Positions 26,903 to 36,704 of a stretch of DNA of 64,000 nucleotides are shown here, one piece after another. The DNA is taken from NCBI RefSeq assembly GCF_001307805.1, contig NZ_CP013862.1, forward strand, positions 992,001 through 1,056,000. Direction: 5' to 3'. The stretch's first letter is position 1. Each line of letters starts with the position of its first letter. Made by a program: the position numbers and the translations under genes. This DNA comes from Lentibacillus amyloliquefaciens (GTDB taxonomy: Bacteria; Bacillota; Bacilli; Bacillales; Amphibacillaceae). A model generated the notes under the pieces. The model was not told the origin of the DNA. It ran no database searches and was given only the letters and a program-made list of their open reading frames with translations.

Positions 26903-28324
26903 TTATCCGTGAATCTGGTTTCCTTCCACAGCCATTGCTGCTTCACCCATGACTTCTGACAGTGTCGGGTGCGGGTGAACACTGTGCGAAACCTCCCAAG
27001 GTGCTGCATCAAGTACTTTAGCCAAGCCTGCCTCAGATATCATATCAGTCACATGAGGACCAACCATATGGATACCAAGAATGTCATCGGTTTTCTTATC
27101 CGCAATAATCTTGACAAAACCATCCGCTTCACCATAAACCAATGCTTTGCCAATTGCTTGAAATGGAAATTTACCGATTTTAACATCATACCCCTGATCT
27201 AGGGCCTGCTTTTCGGTGACCCCGACACTGGCAGCTTCCGGATTGGAATAAATACAAGATGGAATAGTGTTGTAATCAAGCGGCAACGGATTTTTTTCTG
27301 CCATATGCTCAACAGCAGTAATCCCTTCATGTGATGCAACGTGTGCCAGCTGCATACCGCCAATACAATCGCCAATCGCGTAAATATGAGGTTCTTTCGT
27401 CTGATAAAATTCATTCGTTTGAATAACACCATTATCTGTAACAATATCGGTGTTTTGCAGTCCGATATTAGATGAGTTCGCTTGCCGTCCGACAGAAACC
27501 AGCATATTGTCAGCGTTGAATGTTTCATTGGAACCTTCTATGTCAGCTTCGATTGCAACGCCATTTTCTTTTCGAAGCGTTTCAGACAACACTTTAGCTC
27601 CTTTGACAAATCGAACACCTTTTTTCTTCAGCAGTGCTTCAATTTCTTTTGCAACGGCCTCGTCCTCGGTCGGTAAAATTTGATCAAGATATTCAATAAC
27701 GGTTACGTCAACACCAAAGTCAGCCAGCATTGAAGCCCACTCAATTCCGATTACCCCGCCGCCGACTATGATCATCGATGATGGCAATCGATCCATATGA
27801 AGTGCTTCATCCGAACTCATGACAAATTCGCCATCAATCTCGAGACCCGGCAATGATTTTGGTTTAGAGCCGGTTGCAATCAATACATTTTTGGGGACAA
27901 TCATTGTATTTTCATCACCATTTTCATATTCGATTGAAATAGTTCCTGGCATAGGCGAGAAAATGCTTGGTCCCAATATACGGCCAAAACCTTCAAACAC
28001 ATCAATTTTCCCTTTTTTCATAAGTCCTTGCACACCTTGATGCAGCGTTTTGATAATCCGGTCTTTCCGATCCTGGACTTTAGGGAAGTTCAATGTCACG
28101 TTATCAGTATAAACTCCATAGTCACTTGCTTCCTTTGTCTGTTTAAAAACTTGAGCACTTCTGAGAAGGGATTTCGATGGTATACAACCGCGGTGCAGAC
28201 AAGTGCCGCCGAGGTCGCTTTTTTCAACGATTGCTGTTTGCATTCCAAGCTGTGATGCGCGAATAGCTGCTACATATCCGCCTGTGCCTCCTCCAAGAAC
28301 AACGAGATCATATTCCTTTGCCAT
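26903..28324 (-). CDS. lpdV: Dihydrolipoyl dehydrogenase (E3) of the branched-chain complex
   Basis: FAD enzyme that reoxidises the lipoyl group. The FAD-binding motif is VVLGGGTGGYVAAIRASQLG; the redox disulfide is GGTCLHRGCIPSKSLL; the NAD-binding GGGVIGIEWA and C-terminal His-Glu dyad HPHPTLSEVMGEAA follow. The ATG at 28324 (MAKEYDLVV) is 9-10 bases after GGAG; the ATG at 28333 is too close. About 473 residues, normal. Its start overlaps the tail of the buk remnant. Confidence 0.95.
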   Translation of the reverse strand: MAKEYDLVVLGGGTGGYVAAIRASQLGMQTAIVEKSDLGGTCLHRGCIPSKSLLRSAQVFKQTKEASDYGVYTDNVTLNFPKVQDRKDRIIKTLHQGVQGLMKKGKIDVFEGFGRILGPSIFSPMPGTISIEYENGDENTMIVPKNVLIATGSKPKSLPGLEIDGEFVMSSDEALHMDRLPSSMIIVGGGVIGIEWASMLADFGVDVTVIEYLDQILPTEDEAVAKEIEALLKKKGVRFVKGAKVLSETLRKENGVAIEADIEGSNETFNADNMLVSVGRQANSSNIGLQNTDIVTDNGVIQTNEFYQTKEPHIYAIGDCIGGMQLAHVASHEGITAVEHMAEKNPLPLDYNTIPSCIYSNPEAASVGVTEKQALDQGYDVKIGKFPFQAIGKALVYGEADGFVKIIADKKTDDILGIHMVGPHVTDMISEAGLAKVLDAAPWEVSHSVHPHPTLSEVMGEAAMAVEGNQIHG

Positions 28325-28542
28325 TATTTGCATGCTCCTCTCTCTTATGAATCGAGGGGTATGTCTTTGCGTATTCCTGACCCGTCAGCACACGTAAAGC
28401 CCCTTTATTAAGTGCTTCCAATTTATCTTCACCGGGATAGATAACTGTATCTTCAGTCCAGTCAATACGGTTAGTAATCATTTGAAAAAACTAAGGTTGA
28501 ATCCGGATTTATCACTAAGAACCGTATTGGTTTCTGTGACAA
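28308..28542 (-). pseudogene. buk: Butyrate kinase remnant with large internal deletion
   Basis: Two pieces of a buk gene abut between bcd and lpdV. The first (28495-28542) starts with TTG after GGAGGTA and reads LSQKPIRFLVINPDST, matching the butyrate kinase N-terminus (ILxINPGSTSTK). The second (28308-28481, different frame) reads ITNRIDWTEDTVIYPGEDKL, continues EALNKGALRVLTGQE and ends at a TGA overlapping the lpdV start, matching the kinase C-terminus. About 300 middle codons are missing and the frame changes at the join (around 28482-28494). In B. subtilis buk is intact at this exact place. The gene is clearly non-functional. Confidence 0.88.
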
Positions 28543-28557
28543 AGCAACATACCTCCG

Positions 28558-29655
28558 TTAGCGTCTGCTTAATGTGTGGTGGCCATTCAATAAAAATTGG
28601 CTCCGCGATTTTCGCAATGATTCGATTCGTTCTTCAGCCAGACGATCAGCTGCAGCGTAGGTTGGTATCTGATCACGTCTTGAAATGGCAAAAACACTGC
28701 TCAAATTATCATAGATTGATTCCACTTTTTTCATGGCTCTTGTTTCATTGTAGCCATTTAATTCATCAGAGACATTTATGACACCGCCTGAATTAATGAC
28801 GTAATCCGGTGCATAGACAATTCCCATTTCATGAATCATATCACCATGTGCATCTGTTTTAAGTTGATTGTTGGCAGATCCTGCAATAACTTTAGCCTTT
28901 AACTGCGGAATCGTTTCATCATTTATGGTCGCACCGAGTGCACACGGTGCATAAATGTCACAGTCCACACTATATATCGCATCAGGATCAACTGCTCTTG
29001 CACCAAAATCATTGACAGCGCGTTTAACCGCATTTTCATTAATATCTGTAACAATCAGACTCGCACCTTCTTCATGCAAATGTGTGCACAATGCATAGGC
29101 CACACTGCCGACACCCTGAACAGCAACGGTTTTGCCTTCCAGCGAATCATCGCCGAACGCTTCCATAGCCGCTGCTTTCATCCCTTTATATATACCATAG
29201 CCGGTTACTGGTGAAGGATTGCCGCCTGAAGCACCATCCTCGGGCGAAATACCGGTTACATAGTCGGTTTCCATGTGAATCAGATCCATATCGTCTACAG
29301 TTGTCCCAACGTCTTCAGCCGTGATATAGCGACCATTAAGACTCTGAATATATCTGCCAAAAGCCCGGAACATTTCCGGATTTTTATCCTTTTTAGGATC
29401 TCCAATAATCACCGTTTTGCCGCCTCCGAGATTAAGCCCTGCAGCAGCATTTTTATAAGTCATACCTTTGGCAAGTCTTAAAGCATCTTCAATAGCATCA
29501 GCTTCAGAATCATATGTCCACATTCTCGTACCGCCCAATGCCGGGCCGATGGTTGTATCATGAATGGCGATAATCGCTTTTAATCCGGAGTTTTTATCCT
29601 GACAGAACAACAACTGCTCGTAATCATGCGTTTCCATATCATTAAAAATTTCCAT
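28558..29655 (-). CDS. bcd: Leucine (branched-chain amino acid) dehydrogenase
   Basis: Oxidative deamination of Leu, Val and Ile to branched 2-oxoacids with NAD, feeding the bkd complex. At 365 residues, with the substrate-binding [10 protein letters not shown], catalytic [20 protein letters not shown] (two Lys), [10 protein letters not shown], and nucleotide-binding [22 protein letters not shown]. The ATG follows AGGGGAACC. It is the first gene of the bkd operon, 120 bases after a sigma-54 promoter. In B. subtilis ptb precedes it; here ptb is absent. Confidence 0.94.
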   Translation of the reverse strand: MEIFNDMETHDYEQLLFCQDKNSGLKAIIAIHDTTIGPALGGTRMWTYDSEADAIEDALRLAKGMTYKNAAAGLNLGGGKTVIIGDPKKDKNPEMFRAFGRYIQSLNGRYITAEDVGTTVDDMDLIHMETDYVTGISPEDGASGGNPSPVTGYGIYKGMKAAAMEAFGDDSLEGKTVAVQGVGSVAYALCTHLHEEGASLIVTDINENAVKRAVNDFGARAVDPDAIYSVDCDIYAPCALGATINDETIPQLKAKVIAGSANNQLKTDAHGDMIHEMGIVYAPDYVINSGGVINVSDELNGYNETRAMKKVESIYDNLSSVFAISRRDQIPTYAAADRLAEERIESLRKSRSQFLLNGHHTLSRR

Positions 29656-29773
29656 TATTGGTTCCCCTTATGAATTGTAAAAATAGTTGATTTCTCTTCA
29701 TGATTATTTATTTTAAACGTCTTTGCTAAAAACCACTGCCAGTGCCAGCGGATGTATCACCACAATTATATAC

Positions 29774-29869
29774 TAGCAAAAAACGTGCCAACACCAAAAC
29801 TATGAAAGCGCTTCATTTGGCAGGCTTTTAGCGTGAAGTAATTTGCATGCAGTGAAAAATATTGCATGC
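29774..29869 (-). promoter_or_regulatory. Sigma-54 promoter of the bkd operon with upstream repeat sites
   Basis: On the minus strand TTGGCACG (29784-29791) and TTGCTA (29774-29779) form a near-perfect -24/-12 element (TTGGCACG-N4-TTGC). Two copies of TTGCATGC (plus-strand 29843-29850 and 29862-29869, 19 bases apart) lie about 52-78 bases further upstream, at a suitable place for activator binding. The adjacent gene encodes the sigma-54 activator BkdR, so these repeats are candidate BkdR sites. Confidence 0.85.
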
Positions 29870-29873
29870 CATT

Positions 29874-31922
29874 TTATTCAATTCCATATTTTTCAATCTT
29901 ATAATAAAGATTACGAATTGATATATTCAGTGCTTTAGCCGTTTTAGTTTTATTTTGGTGGTATTGTTCTAAAGCATGGTTAATATAGTCTTTTTCATAC
30001 TTTTCCATCGCATCCCGCAATGTCTCATCATTGGCCGGTGCCGGACGTGATGACTGAACAGGTGTTTCATACGGTGATAAGTGTGGAATGTGTACTCTTC
30101 TAATTGTTTCTTCATTCATATCCATGTATATCATGGCCCGTCCGATGATATTCTCCAGTTCACGGACATTTCCCGGCCATTCATAACGTTTTAAGTAGGT
30201 TATCGCTTCTTCATCGATTGATTTCATATTTCTGCCATAGTCCTGATTAATTTTTTGGATGAGAAAATCAATCAGTTCAGGAAGATCTTCAATCCGCTCT
30301 TTAAGTGAAGGGATATAAATTGGTAGTCGATTCAGCCGGTAGTATAAATCTTCGCGAAATGCCTTTTTCATTATTGCCCTTTCAAGATTAACATTGGTTG
30401 CTGTAATCACTCTTGCGTCAATAGTTATAGGCGATGTGGCTCCAACACGGATTATTTCCCCCTCTTGAAGGACACGAAGCAGCTTTGCCTGCATGTGAAA
30501 CGACAGTTCGCCAATTTCGTCCAGAAAGATACTCCCCATATTCGCTTCTTCAAACAGTCCTTTTTTACCGCCTTGCTTTGCCCCCGTGAAAGCTCCCTCT
30601 TCGTAGCCGAATAATTCACTTTCCAATATATTTTCAGCAATAGATGCACAATTCACCCGGATAAATTTATTATGTTTGCGATCACTTTCATTATGTATAG
30701 CATGAGCAAACAATTCTTTTCCTGTGCCGGATTCCCCACGCAAAAGGACGGTTGCCGGAGTTCTTGCTCCAACCTTAGCCTGTTCAAGGGCTATCTGCAT
30801 CTCAGTAGAAGAACCAATAATATCATCAAACGTATATTTGGCTTCCAGATTACGAATAATCTGCCTGGCCCGCTTCAGCTCACTCGTCAATGCCTGAATT
30901 TCTGTTACATCGTGCAGAACACCAACACTGCCCTTGATTTTACCATCGACGATAACGGGTGCAACATTAACCAGCACCTCTTTTTTTGCAGGCCCGACTT
31001 TCATGCGTACCCTGCGAACTGCCCGCCGCGTCTGAAGCACTTTCATATGCATGCTTTCTCCTTCAGAAATATCAACATTGGCAGGATTTCCTATAATATC
31101 AGCTTCCCCGAGGCCCGTGATACGTGTGTAAGCAGGGTTAATCATGATGCCGGTCCCATTTTCATCAACGACACTTATCGCCTCATCGGACGAATGGATG
31201 ATTGCTTCAAGCAGTATTTTAATTTCTTTAAGATCCGTATTTTCTTCTGCGAGGTTCATGACCTCTGTAATGTCTTTAAATACTGCAAAGGCGCCGACAA
31301 CCACTTCCTCTGCATTTATGATCGGAATTCTGGTCGTAATCACCTCTTTGCCATTTTCCAGAACGAGTCGCTGGTTAACTTCTTTTCTCCGGGTCCGCAT
31401 CACGTGAGGCAGCCGTGTATCAGCGATGAGGTGTTTTATATCCCGTCCACCGAATTTTTCCTTGTCTATCCCGACTATCCGTTCGGCACTTTTATTGACG
31501 AACTGAACCGTTTCTTGTTCGTTCACAACAATCATACCATCATGAATGTTGTTAAGGATAAGTTCCTGATTATTTGTCTGCAGTTTCAACCGTTCAAGCA
31601 GTGATTCCTTCTCCTCCATCAATTCGGAAATGATATAAGCAACACTGCCCGGGATCACAACTGTTTTCCTGTTTCGTTTTTCCAGCAATTGTTCAAGCAC
31701 TTCTTCATCACCTGTTGCTTCAACAATGATATCGATATCGTCACTCAGCCACCTATCAAAACTGGTATCTGCAGGAATACCATATTCGGCTGCCAGTTTC
31801 AGACCATGTGCATCCGGGTTGATATCAGTTATGCCAACAATGTTCATTTTTTCAGTATTATATAAAATGTCTAAGAGAGTACTGCCGCCTTTACCAGCTC
31901 CCACAATAAGCACACGCTTCAC
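29874..31922 (-). CDS. bkdR: Sigma-54-dependent activator BkdR
   Basis: A 682-residue enhancer-binding protein. N-terminus: a Rossmann-like sensing region ([19 protein letters not shown]). Two PAS domains follow (about 115-225 and 230-350). The AAA+ domain has Walker [12 protein letters not shown], the sigma-54-contacting loop GAFTGA and Walker [11 protein letters not shown]. The C-terminus is a Fis-type helix-turn-helix ([23 protein letters not shown]). GTG start at 31922 after GGGGGAT. It sits just upstream of the bkd promoter, as in B. subtilis, where it responds to branched-chain amino acids. Confidence 0.94.
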   Translation of the reverse strand: MKRVLIVGAGKGGSTLLDILYNTEKMNIVGITDINPDAHGLKLAAEYGIPADTSFDRWLSDDIDIIVEATGDEEVLEQLLEKRNRKTVVIPGSVAYIISELMEEKESLLERLKLQTNNQELILNNIHDGMIVVNEQETVQFVNKSAERIVGIDKEKFGGRDIKHLIADTRLPHVMRTRRKEVNQRLVLENGKEVITTRIPIINAEEVVVGAFAVFKDITEVMNLAEENTDLKEIKILLEAIIHSSDEAISVVDENGTGIMINPAYTRITGLGEADIIGNPANVDISEGESMHMKVLQTRRAVRRVRMKVGPAKKEVLVNVAPVIVDGKIKGSVGVLHDVTEIQALTSELKRARQIIRNLEAKYTFDDIIGSSTEMQIALEQAKVGARTPATVLLRGESGTGKELFAHAIHNESDRKHNKFIRVNCASIAENILESELFGYEEGAFTGAKQGGKKGLFEEANMGSIFLDEIGELSFHMQAKLLRVLQEGEIIRVGATSPITIDARVITATNVNLERAIMKKAFREDLYYRLNRLPIYIPSLKERIEDLPELIDFLIQKINQDYGRNMKSIDEEAITYLKRYEWPGNVRELENIIGRAMIYMDMNEETIRRVHIPHLSPYETPVQSSRPAPANDETLRDAMEKYEKDYINHALEQYHQNKTKTAKALNISIRNLYYKIEKYGIE

Positions 31923-32124
31923 AATTATCCCCCATCACTGCAATATATTGCACAGTTCAAGCATACGCTAATCTGCATGATTAATCAAATCAAATTCGAA
32001 TGAAAATGTTCAACTGTCTGTTCATATTTCTTTTAGATTTTGCTATACTTAAAACAGTCTGTCTTACATAAGTTTAATCGTACTTTGTTGACAGGGCTAT
32101 AAAAAGGGGAAGTGGTGCAACACC

Positions 32125-32361
32125 ATGATTCGAATTATTGCAGTACTGATGCTGCTGATTCCCGGGCTGATTTCCGCATACGGCATTAAGTTAATGCGTG
32201 ACACTTTGTTCAATGAATTCCATCCGATCTTTTTCCACAACGGCATTCAATTCATAGCCGGTTTAGTATTTTTTATCGGCGGGATTTGGTTTATCGGCGG
32301 TTTTATCGTTTACCGCGACAGAAAAAAGCAAAAGAAACAACAGAATAAAAATGATGAATGA
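32125..32361 (+). CDS. yqzF: YqzF-like small membrane protein (DUF2627)
   Basis: A 78-residue protein with two membrane segments (residues 3-22 and 41-64) and a very basic C-terminus (YRDRKKQKKQQNKNDE). Its length and its place divergent to bkdR match B. subtilis YqzF. Function unknown. A GGGGAAGTGG site precedes the ATG. Confidence 0.8.
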   Translation: MIRIIAVLMLLIPGLISAYGIKLMRDTLFNEFHPIFFHNGIQFIAGLVFFIGGIWFIGGFIVYRDRKKQKKQQNKNDE

Positions 32362-32408
32362 ATCATGTTTTTTATGTATTTTTACGACTAATTATGGAGA
32401 GGTGTAGC

Positions 32409-33755
32409 ATGAAAGTAGCAAAATTCGGAGGAAGTTCCGTAGCAAGCAGTGAACAAATCAAAAAAGTCGGATCAATTATTGCTGATGATCCGGACAGGAA
32501 GTTTGTCGTTGTATCAGCTCCAGGCAAGCGCTTTTCTGATGATGTCAAAATAACGGACCTGTTAATTGAGCTGGATGAACTTGCTGGAGAAAGCAAAGAT
32601 TATCAATATAAAATAACGGAAATTATGAAGCGGTTTTCTGAGATTGTTGAAGAACTTAAAGTGTCCAAAACTGTTTTGGATGATATTGAAAATACCATTT
32701 ACAGTACATTGAACAGCGAATGGACAGGACAAATGAAAACAGATGGGCTCAAATCAATCGGAGAAGACAGTTCTGCAAAAATTGTAAGTGAATATTTAAA
32801 AACACAGGGATTGAATGCCCAATACCTCAACCCGAAAGACGCAGGGATTATTGTCAGCAATGAACCGGGAAATGCGCAAGTTCTGCAGGAAAGTTATGCA
32901 AAATTATATAACATGAGGGAAAAAGACGGTGTTTGTGTCATACCCGGTTTCTTTGGTTATACAAACGATAGTCAATTGATGACATTCCCGAGAGGCGGAT
33001 CGGATATTACCGGGTCTATTGTTGCTGCCGGCGTACGGGCTGATTTATATGAGAATTTTACAGATGTCGATTCCGTCTATGTTGTTGATCCAAGAGTGAT
33101 TGAGAATCCTGAGGAAGTGACAAAACTGACTTATAAGGAAATGCGTGAACTGTCATATTCCGGCTTCGGTGTATTCCATGATGAAGCACTGATGCCTGCA
33201 TTTCAGGCAGAAATTCCCGTATGCATAAAAAACACCAATAATCCGGCCAATTCCGGCACAATGATTGTCTCTGAAAAAGATCCGAAAACCCGATGTGTAG
33301 TTGGTATTGCTGCTGATACAGGCTTTTCCAACTTATATGTCAGCAAATATCTAATGAACCGGGAACTCGGTTTTGGACGCAGATTGTTGCAGATTCTGGA
33401 GGAAGAAGGCATCTCGTTTGAACATGCGCCTTCAGGGATTGATAATATGTCCGTTATCATACGTGACAACCAGCTGAATGCTGAAAAGGAACTGAATGTT
33501 ATTAATCGTATTAAAAGTGAACTGAAGCCGGAAACCATATCAATTGATTACGGATTTGCAATGATTATGGTTGTCGGTGAAGGCATGATGAATGCAGTCG
33601 GTATTGCCGAAAAGTCAACAGCTGCTTTTGCTGAAGCTAACATCAGCATTGAAATGATCAACCAGGGCTCTTCTGAAGTCTCTGTCATGTTTGGCATTCG
33701 AAAAGACAAACTGAATTTAGCTATAAAAGCACTGTATAACAAATTTTTCCAATAA
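32409..33755 (+). CDS. Aspartate kinase
   Basis: First enzyme of the aspartate pathway (Lys, Thr, Met, diaminopimelate). The 448-residue monofunctional kinase begins MKVAKFGGSSVASSEQIKKV (the KFGGSS phosphate motif), continues with FPRGGSDITGSIVAAGV and VDPRVIENPEEV, and ends in two ACT regulatory domains (about 300-448). The ATG at 32409 has GAGAGGTG ahead; the open frame extends upstream without a start site. No lysine riboswitch fits in the 48-base gap to yqzF. By length it resembles the Lys/Thr-regulated YclM type, but the effector is not certain. Confidence 0.92.
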   Translation: MKVAKFGGSSVASSEQIKKVGSIIADDPDRKFVVVSAPGKRFSDDVKITDLLIELDELAGESKDYQYKITEIMKRFSEIVEELKVSKTVLDDIENTIYSTLNSEWTGQMKTDGLKSIGEDSSAKIVSEYLKTQGLNAQYLNPKDAGIIVSNEPGNAQVLQESYAKLYNMREKDGVCVIPGFFGYTNDSQLMTFPRGGSDITGSIVAAGVRADLYENFTDVDSVYVVDPRVIENPEEVTKLTYKEMRELSYSGFGVFHDEALMPAFQAEIPVCIKNTNNPANSGTMIVSEKDPKTRCVVGIAADTGFSNLYVSKYLMNRELGFGRRLLQILEEEGISFEHAPSGIDNMSVIIRDNQLNAEKELNVINRIKSELKPETISIDYGFAMIMVVGEGMMNAVGIAEKSTAAFAEANISIEMINQGSSEVSVMFGIRKDKLNLAIKALYNKFFQ

Positions 33756-33757
33756 AA

Positions 33758-33790
33758 AACTGTATGCGGGGATTCCGCATACAGTTTTTA
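33758..33790 (+). terminator. Terminator after aspartate kinase
   Basis: The perfect stem AACTGTATGCGG / CCGCATACAGTT has a five-base loop and a following TTTTT. Confidence 0.9.
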
Positions 33791-33792
33791 AT

Positions 33793-34090
33793 TTACGCTA
33801 TTTTTTTGTGACACAAAATCCATAAACTGCGACGTACTGTGAGTCCTTTCTGATTACTACCCGAATGCTTGTAGACGCTTCGGCAATAAAAACCCGCTTT
33901 CCATGGGCACGGCCTCAGCCTCCTCGGAAAGCAAAGATCGCTTTCCTGCTCAGGTCTAGCTGCCCGTTTTCCCGCAGGAGTCGACTGCCCTCCGCTCCAA
34001 TCAATACCATGTTAGCGAAGGAAATACACTCCAGACTCCTGCGGGGCGGGAGGCATAGGTGAGATCCCGCAGTGCACTTACATATCACTT
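33793..34090. repeat. MITE-like interspersed repeat, copy B (inverted, truncated)
   Basis: The left edge reads TTGTGACACAAAATCCATAAA, the reverse complement of the right edge of copy C, so this copy is inverted relative to A and C at that end. Inside it shares GACGCTTCGGCAATAAAA, CCGCTTTCCATGGGCACGGC, CCCGCAGGAGTCGACTGCCC and GCTCCAATCAAT with A or C. The second end is not recognisable before spo0A. It fills the whole gap between aspartate kinase and spo0A. Confidence 0.72.
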
Positions 34091-34108
34091 TCTGCTGGCA
34101 GCGAGAAT

Positions 34109-34890
34109 TTAACTTGCTTTATGTTCCAGCCGCAGACGGTCAGCGACCATGGCGATGAACTCACTATTCGTCGGCTTTGCTTTTGAAATATTCACAGTAT
34201 ACCCAAACATGGCTGAAATGGATTCAACATTGCCACGGCTCCACGCGACTTCAATCGCATGACGGATTGCCCGTTCAACACGTGATGCCGTGGTATTAAA
34301 ATTTTTGGCAATATCCGGATAAAGCACCTTTGTAATAGAACCTAAAAGTTCGATATCATTATACACCATTGTAATGGCTTCTCTTAAATACATATATCCT
34401 TTTATATGAGCCGGTACGCCAATTTCATGAATAATATTTGTAATACTTGCTTCCAAATCCCGCTTTTTTCGTTCTTTGCCATTTGCTTTTTTCGGAACTG
34501 ACTGGCTAACGGATTTTGTACCTTGAACTTGCCGGATTTGTTCTGCCAAATTATCCAATTCGAATGGTTTTAAAATAAAATATGAAGCCCCTAAATCAAC
34601 CGCTTTTTTCATCACTTCTTCCTGTCCGAAAGCAGTAAGCATAATAACATTTGGTTTATGTCCATTTTCTGAATCATGAATTGCATTTAACACACCCAGA
34701 CCATCAATATGCGGCATAATGATATCTAAAACGAGTACATCCGGCTCAGTTTCTTCAAGCATTTCCAAACATTCCCGGCCATTATAAGCGACTCCTGTAA
34801 CTTCAATATCCGACTGTTCGCTAAAGTACTCTCCATTAATTCGATAAGTTCCCGATTATCATCAACTAAGCAAACTGAAATTTTTTCCAC
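34109..34890 (-). pseudogene. spo0A: Spo0A sporulation master regulator, frameshifted in the receiver domain
   Basis: Master response regulator of sporulation. GTG start (34890) after AAAGGAGG; the receiver begins [21 protein letters not shown] (DD acid pocket), then loses frame. In the next frame the protein resumes as [20 protein letters not shown] and [17 protein letters not shown] (phosphorylated Asp), with the DNA-binding domain intact ([20 protein letters not shown] and [20 protein letters not shown]). One base is missing in AGAGTACTTT (around 34827-34831), where AGT-TAC-TTT (Ser-Tyr-Phe) is expected. Repairing it gives 260 residues, the family norm. Either a sporulation-negative mutation or an assembly error; all else looks intact. 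Confidence 0.9.
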
Positions 34891-34931
34891 AAAAGGTTCC
34901 TCCTTTAATTCGAGCATTCTCCACGTAATGT

Positions 34932-34958
34932 ATTCGACATAAGAACCAAATATCCTTT
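34932..34958 (-). promoter_or_regulatory. Sigma-H promoter of spo0A with Spo0A boxes
   Basis: Minus-strand AAAGGATAT (34950-34958) and CGAAT (34932-34936) separated by 13 bases match the sigma-H consensus (RWAGGANNT, HGAAT). TGTCGAA (minus, 34933-34939), a Spo0A box, overlaps the -10. Two more box-like sites lie upstream: TTGTCGAA (plus, 35063-35070) and ATTGTCGATA (minus, 35041-35050). This repeats the autoregulated B. subtilis layout. Nothing else was found in the gap up to the spoIVB terminator. Confidence 0.7.
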
Positions 34959-35152
34959 TTTTGTTTAAAAAACTTTGAAATTTTCTTGTTATACTTAAAA
35001 TTCCTAGTATTTACTCTAAATATCGATGAGATTCGATTTGTATCGACAATATTTGTTTAATTTTGTCGAATTTTCTTTATAAATTACACAAATTATAACA
35101 TAAAGTTCCTAACAAAAACGGCTTTTACAACAATCCTCTTTTAACGATGACT

Positions 35153-35195
35153 AAAAAAATGACCTGCCAAAGATATTGTTGCCTTTGACAAGTCA
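35153..35195 (-). terminator. Terminator of spoIVB
   Basis: Minus-strand TGAC-TT-GTCAAAG pairs with CTTTGGC-AG-GTCA around a ten-base loop, followed by seven T residues. Confidence 0.8.
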
Positions 35196-35206
35196 TGTGT
35201 TCCTTT

Positions 35207-36493
35207 TCAGCTCGCTTTATCCTCTTCTTCCTCGTTTTTCACACTTATACCGGCTTCTTCAAGCATCCATTCAATATGAACACCATAACCGCTGGTCGGG
35301 TCATTAACAAAAACATGAGTAACAGCCCCAATAACTTTTCCTTCCTGAATAATAGGGCTTCCGCTCATCCCCTGTACAATACCGCCGGTTTCATTAAGAA
35401 GCTCATCATCAGTAATCTGTATAACCATTCCTTTTTTAGCGGGGAACTTCTGCGGAACACTGCTGACAACTTTTACGTCAAATGCTTTCACCTTCTCATC
35501 TTCAAGAACCGTTAGTATTTTCGCCGGCCCTTCTTTTACCTCATGAGACAAAGCAATCGGCATTGGTTTATCATATTTGCCATTCTTAATTGGTTTGTTC
35601 AGCTGGCCAAAAATCCCAAACGGACTATTCTTTGTGATGTTTCCAATCTTTTCATCCTTCATGGAAAATTTGGCTTGTTTTTCGCCGGGTGTGCCGTTAT
35701 TCCCCTTTTCAATTGAGGTGACATTTGAACGTACAATGGAGCCGTTATGAATTTCAATTGGTTTTTGCGTGTCCATATCGGATATGACATGCCCCAGTGC
35801 ACCATAATTTTTAGTTTTCGGATCGTAAAATGTCATAGTGCCAATACCTGCAGCAGAATCACGTATATATAACCCAATCCGGTATTCATCTTCTTTCTTA
35901 TCTTTGACCGGATCAAGCTTCGTTTCAATTGTTTCATCATCACGTTTCACTGTTACATCCAATTGTTTGTCACTTTCGCCTGCCTTCTTTACAAATGGTT
36001 TAACATCCTCCATCTCTTTTACTTCTTCTCCATTTATTTTTAAGATGACATCACCAACTTCTATGCTGGCATCTTCTCCGGGTGAGACCGAACCATTTTC
36101 ACCTTTGACCTGATGGTGTCCTACTACGAGAACGCCAAGTGTATGAAGCTGGACACCAATTGACTGTCCGCCGGGTACCACCTTAATATCCTCAGGGGCG
36201 GATGCATCCGCTTTATTTTGCGGCATGCCCATAGCCTCATTAAGTTCATTTCCTCCCGGTTCTTTCGCATAAAACTCTTCAGAATCGATCGCCTGCAGAC
36301 TCTTCCCTGAGGAAGCAACCGCCTCACTTTTGCCAAGATCTTGTACATTTATAGGTGATGAATCGTGATCGAAAGCCATAACTTGATTAGGAATGGAAAG
36401 GTAATGGTTCACCGGTGCAATAAGTGGTGCTGCCAATATGGTTATAAGAAGCAGAATACCTGCTATATATCGAAGTTTTCGTTGATTATCCAC
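35207..36493 (-). CDS. spoIVB: Stage IV sporulation protein B (SpoIVB serine peptidase)
   Basis: Forespore signalling protease that crosses into the intermembrane space and activates pro-sigma-K processing. About 428 residues from the GTG at 36493 ([14 protein letters not shown] ten bases ahead); the earlier ATG lacks a site. One N-terminal membrane segment (about 10-28), a PDZ domain (about 105-190, with [16 protein letters not shown]), and an S55 peptidase domain with the catalytic His in [10 protein letters not shown] and Ser in [12 protein letters not shown]. It lies between recN and spo0A, as in B. subtilis. Confidence 0.95.
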   Translation of the reverse strand: MDNQRKLRYIAGILLLITILAAPLIAPVNHYLSIPNQVMAFDHDSSPINVQDLGKSEAVASSGKSLQAIDSEEFYAKEPGGNELNEAMGMPQNKADASAPEDIKVVPGGQSIGVQLHTLGVLVVGHHQVKGENGSVSPGEDASIEVGDVILKINGEEVKEMEDVKPFVKKAGESDKQLDVTVKRDDETIETKLDPVKDKKEDEYRIGLYIRDSAAGIGTMTFYDPKTKNYGALGHVISDMDTQKPIEIHNGSIVRSNVTSIEKGNNGTPGEKQAKFSMKDEKIGNITKNSPFGIFGQLNKPIKNGKYDKPMPIALSHEVKEGPAKILTVLEDEKVKAFDVKVVSSVPQKFPAKKGMVIQITDDELLNETGGIVQGMSGSPIIQEGKVIGAVTHVFVNDPTSGYGVHIEWMLEEAGISVKNEEEEDKAS

Positions 36494-36662
36494 CCAATTC
36501 ACTCTCCTAATCCTAACGCCATACCATTTCATGTTCTTTTTCTTTCTGTATTTCTAATTTCACCTAACCTGTCTCGTTTTAAACTGGTGAAATTCAAGAA
36601 AAGATGTGTAACATTTCCTGTTATATTTATGATAAAGCCAAATGACTTTGGGAATAATGTAT

Positions 36663-36694
36663 GAAAAAATAAGCCAGACCGTAAAAGTTCTGGC
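36663..36694 (-). terminator. Terminator of recN
   Basis: Minus-strand AGCCAGA and TCTGGCT form the stem, with an A/T-rich loop and a TTATTTTTT tail. It is just past the recN stop. Confidence 0.8.
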
Positions 36695-36704
36695 TGGTTC
36701 ATTT

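Noticed and set aside
30672..31604. Long (310-codon) plus-strand open frame opposite bkdR
   Set aside because: It is the antisense shadow of a well-conserved regulator gene, rich in Cys/Phe/His in an unnatural way, with no start signal.
32361..32409. Lysine riboswitch or T-box before the aspartate kinase gene
   Set aside because: The gap to yqzF is only 48 bases, too short for either element, and no conserved core motif is visible.
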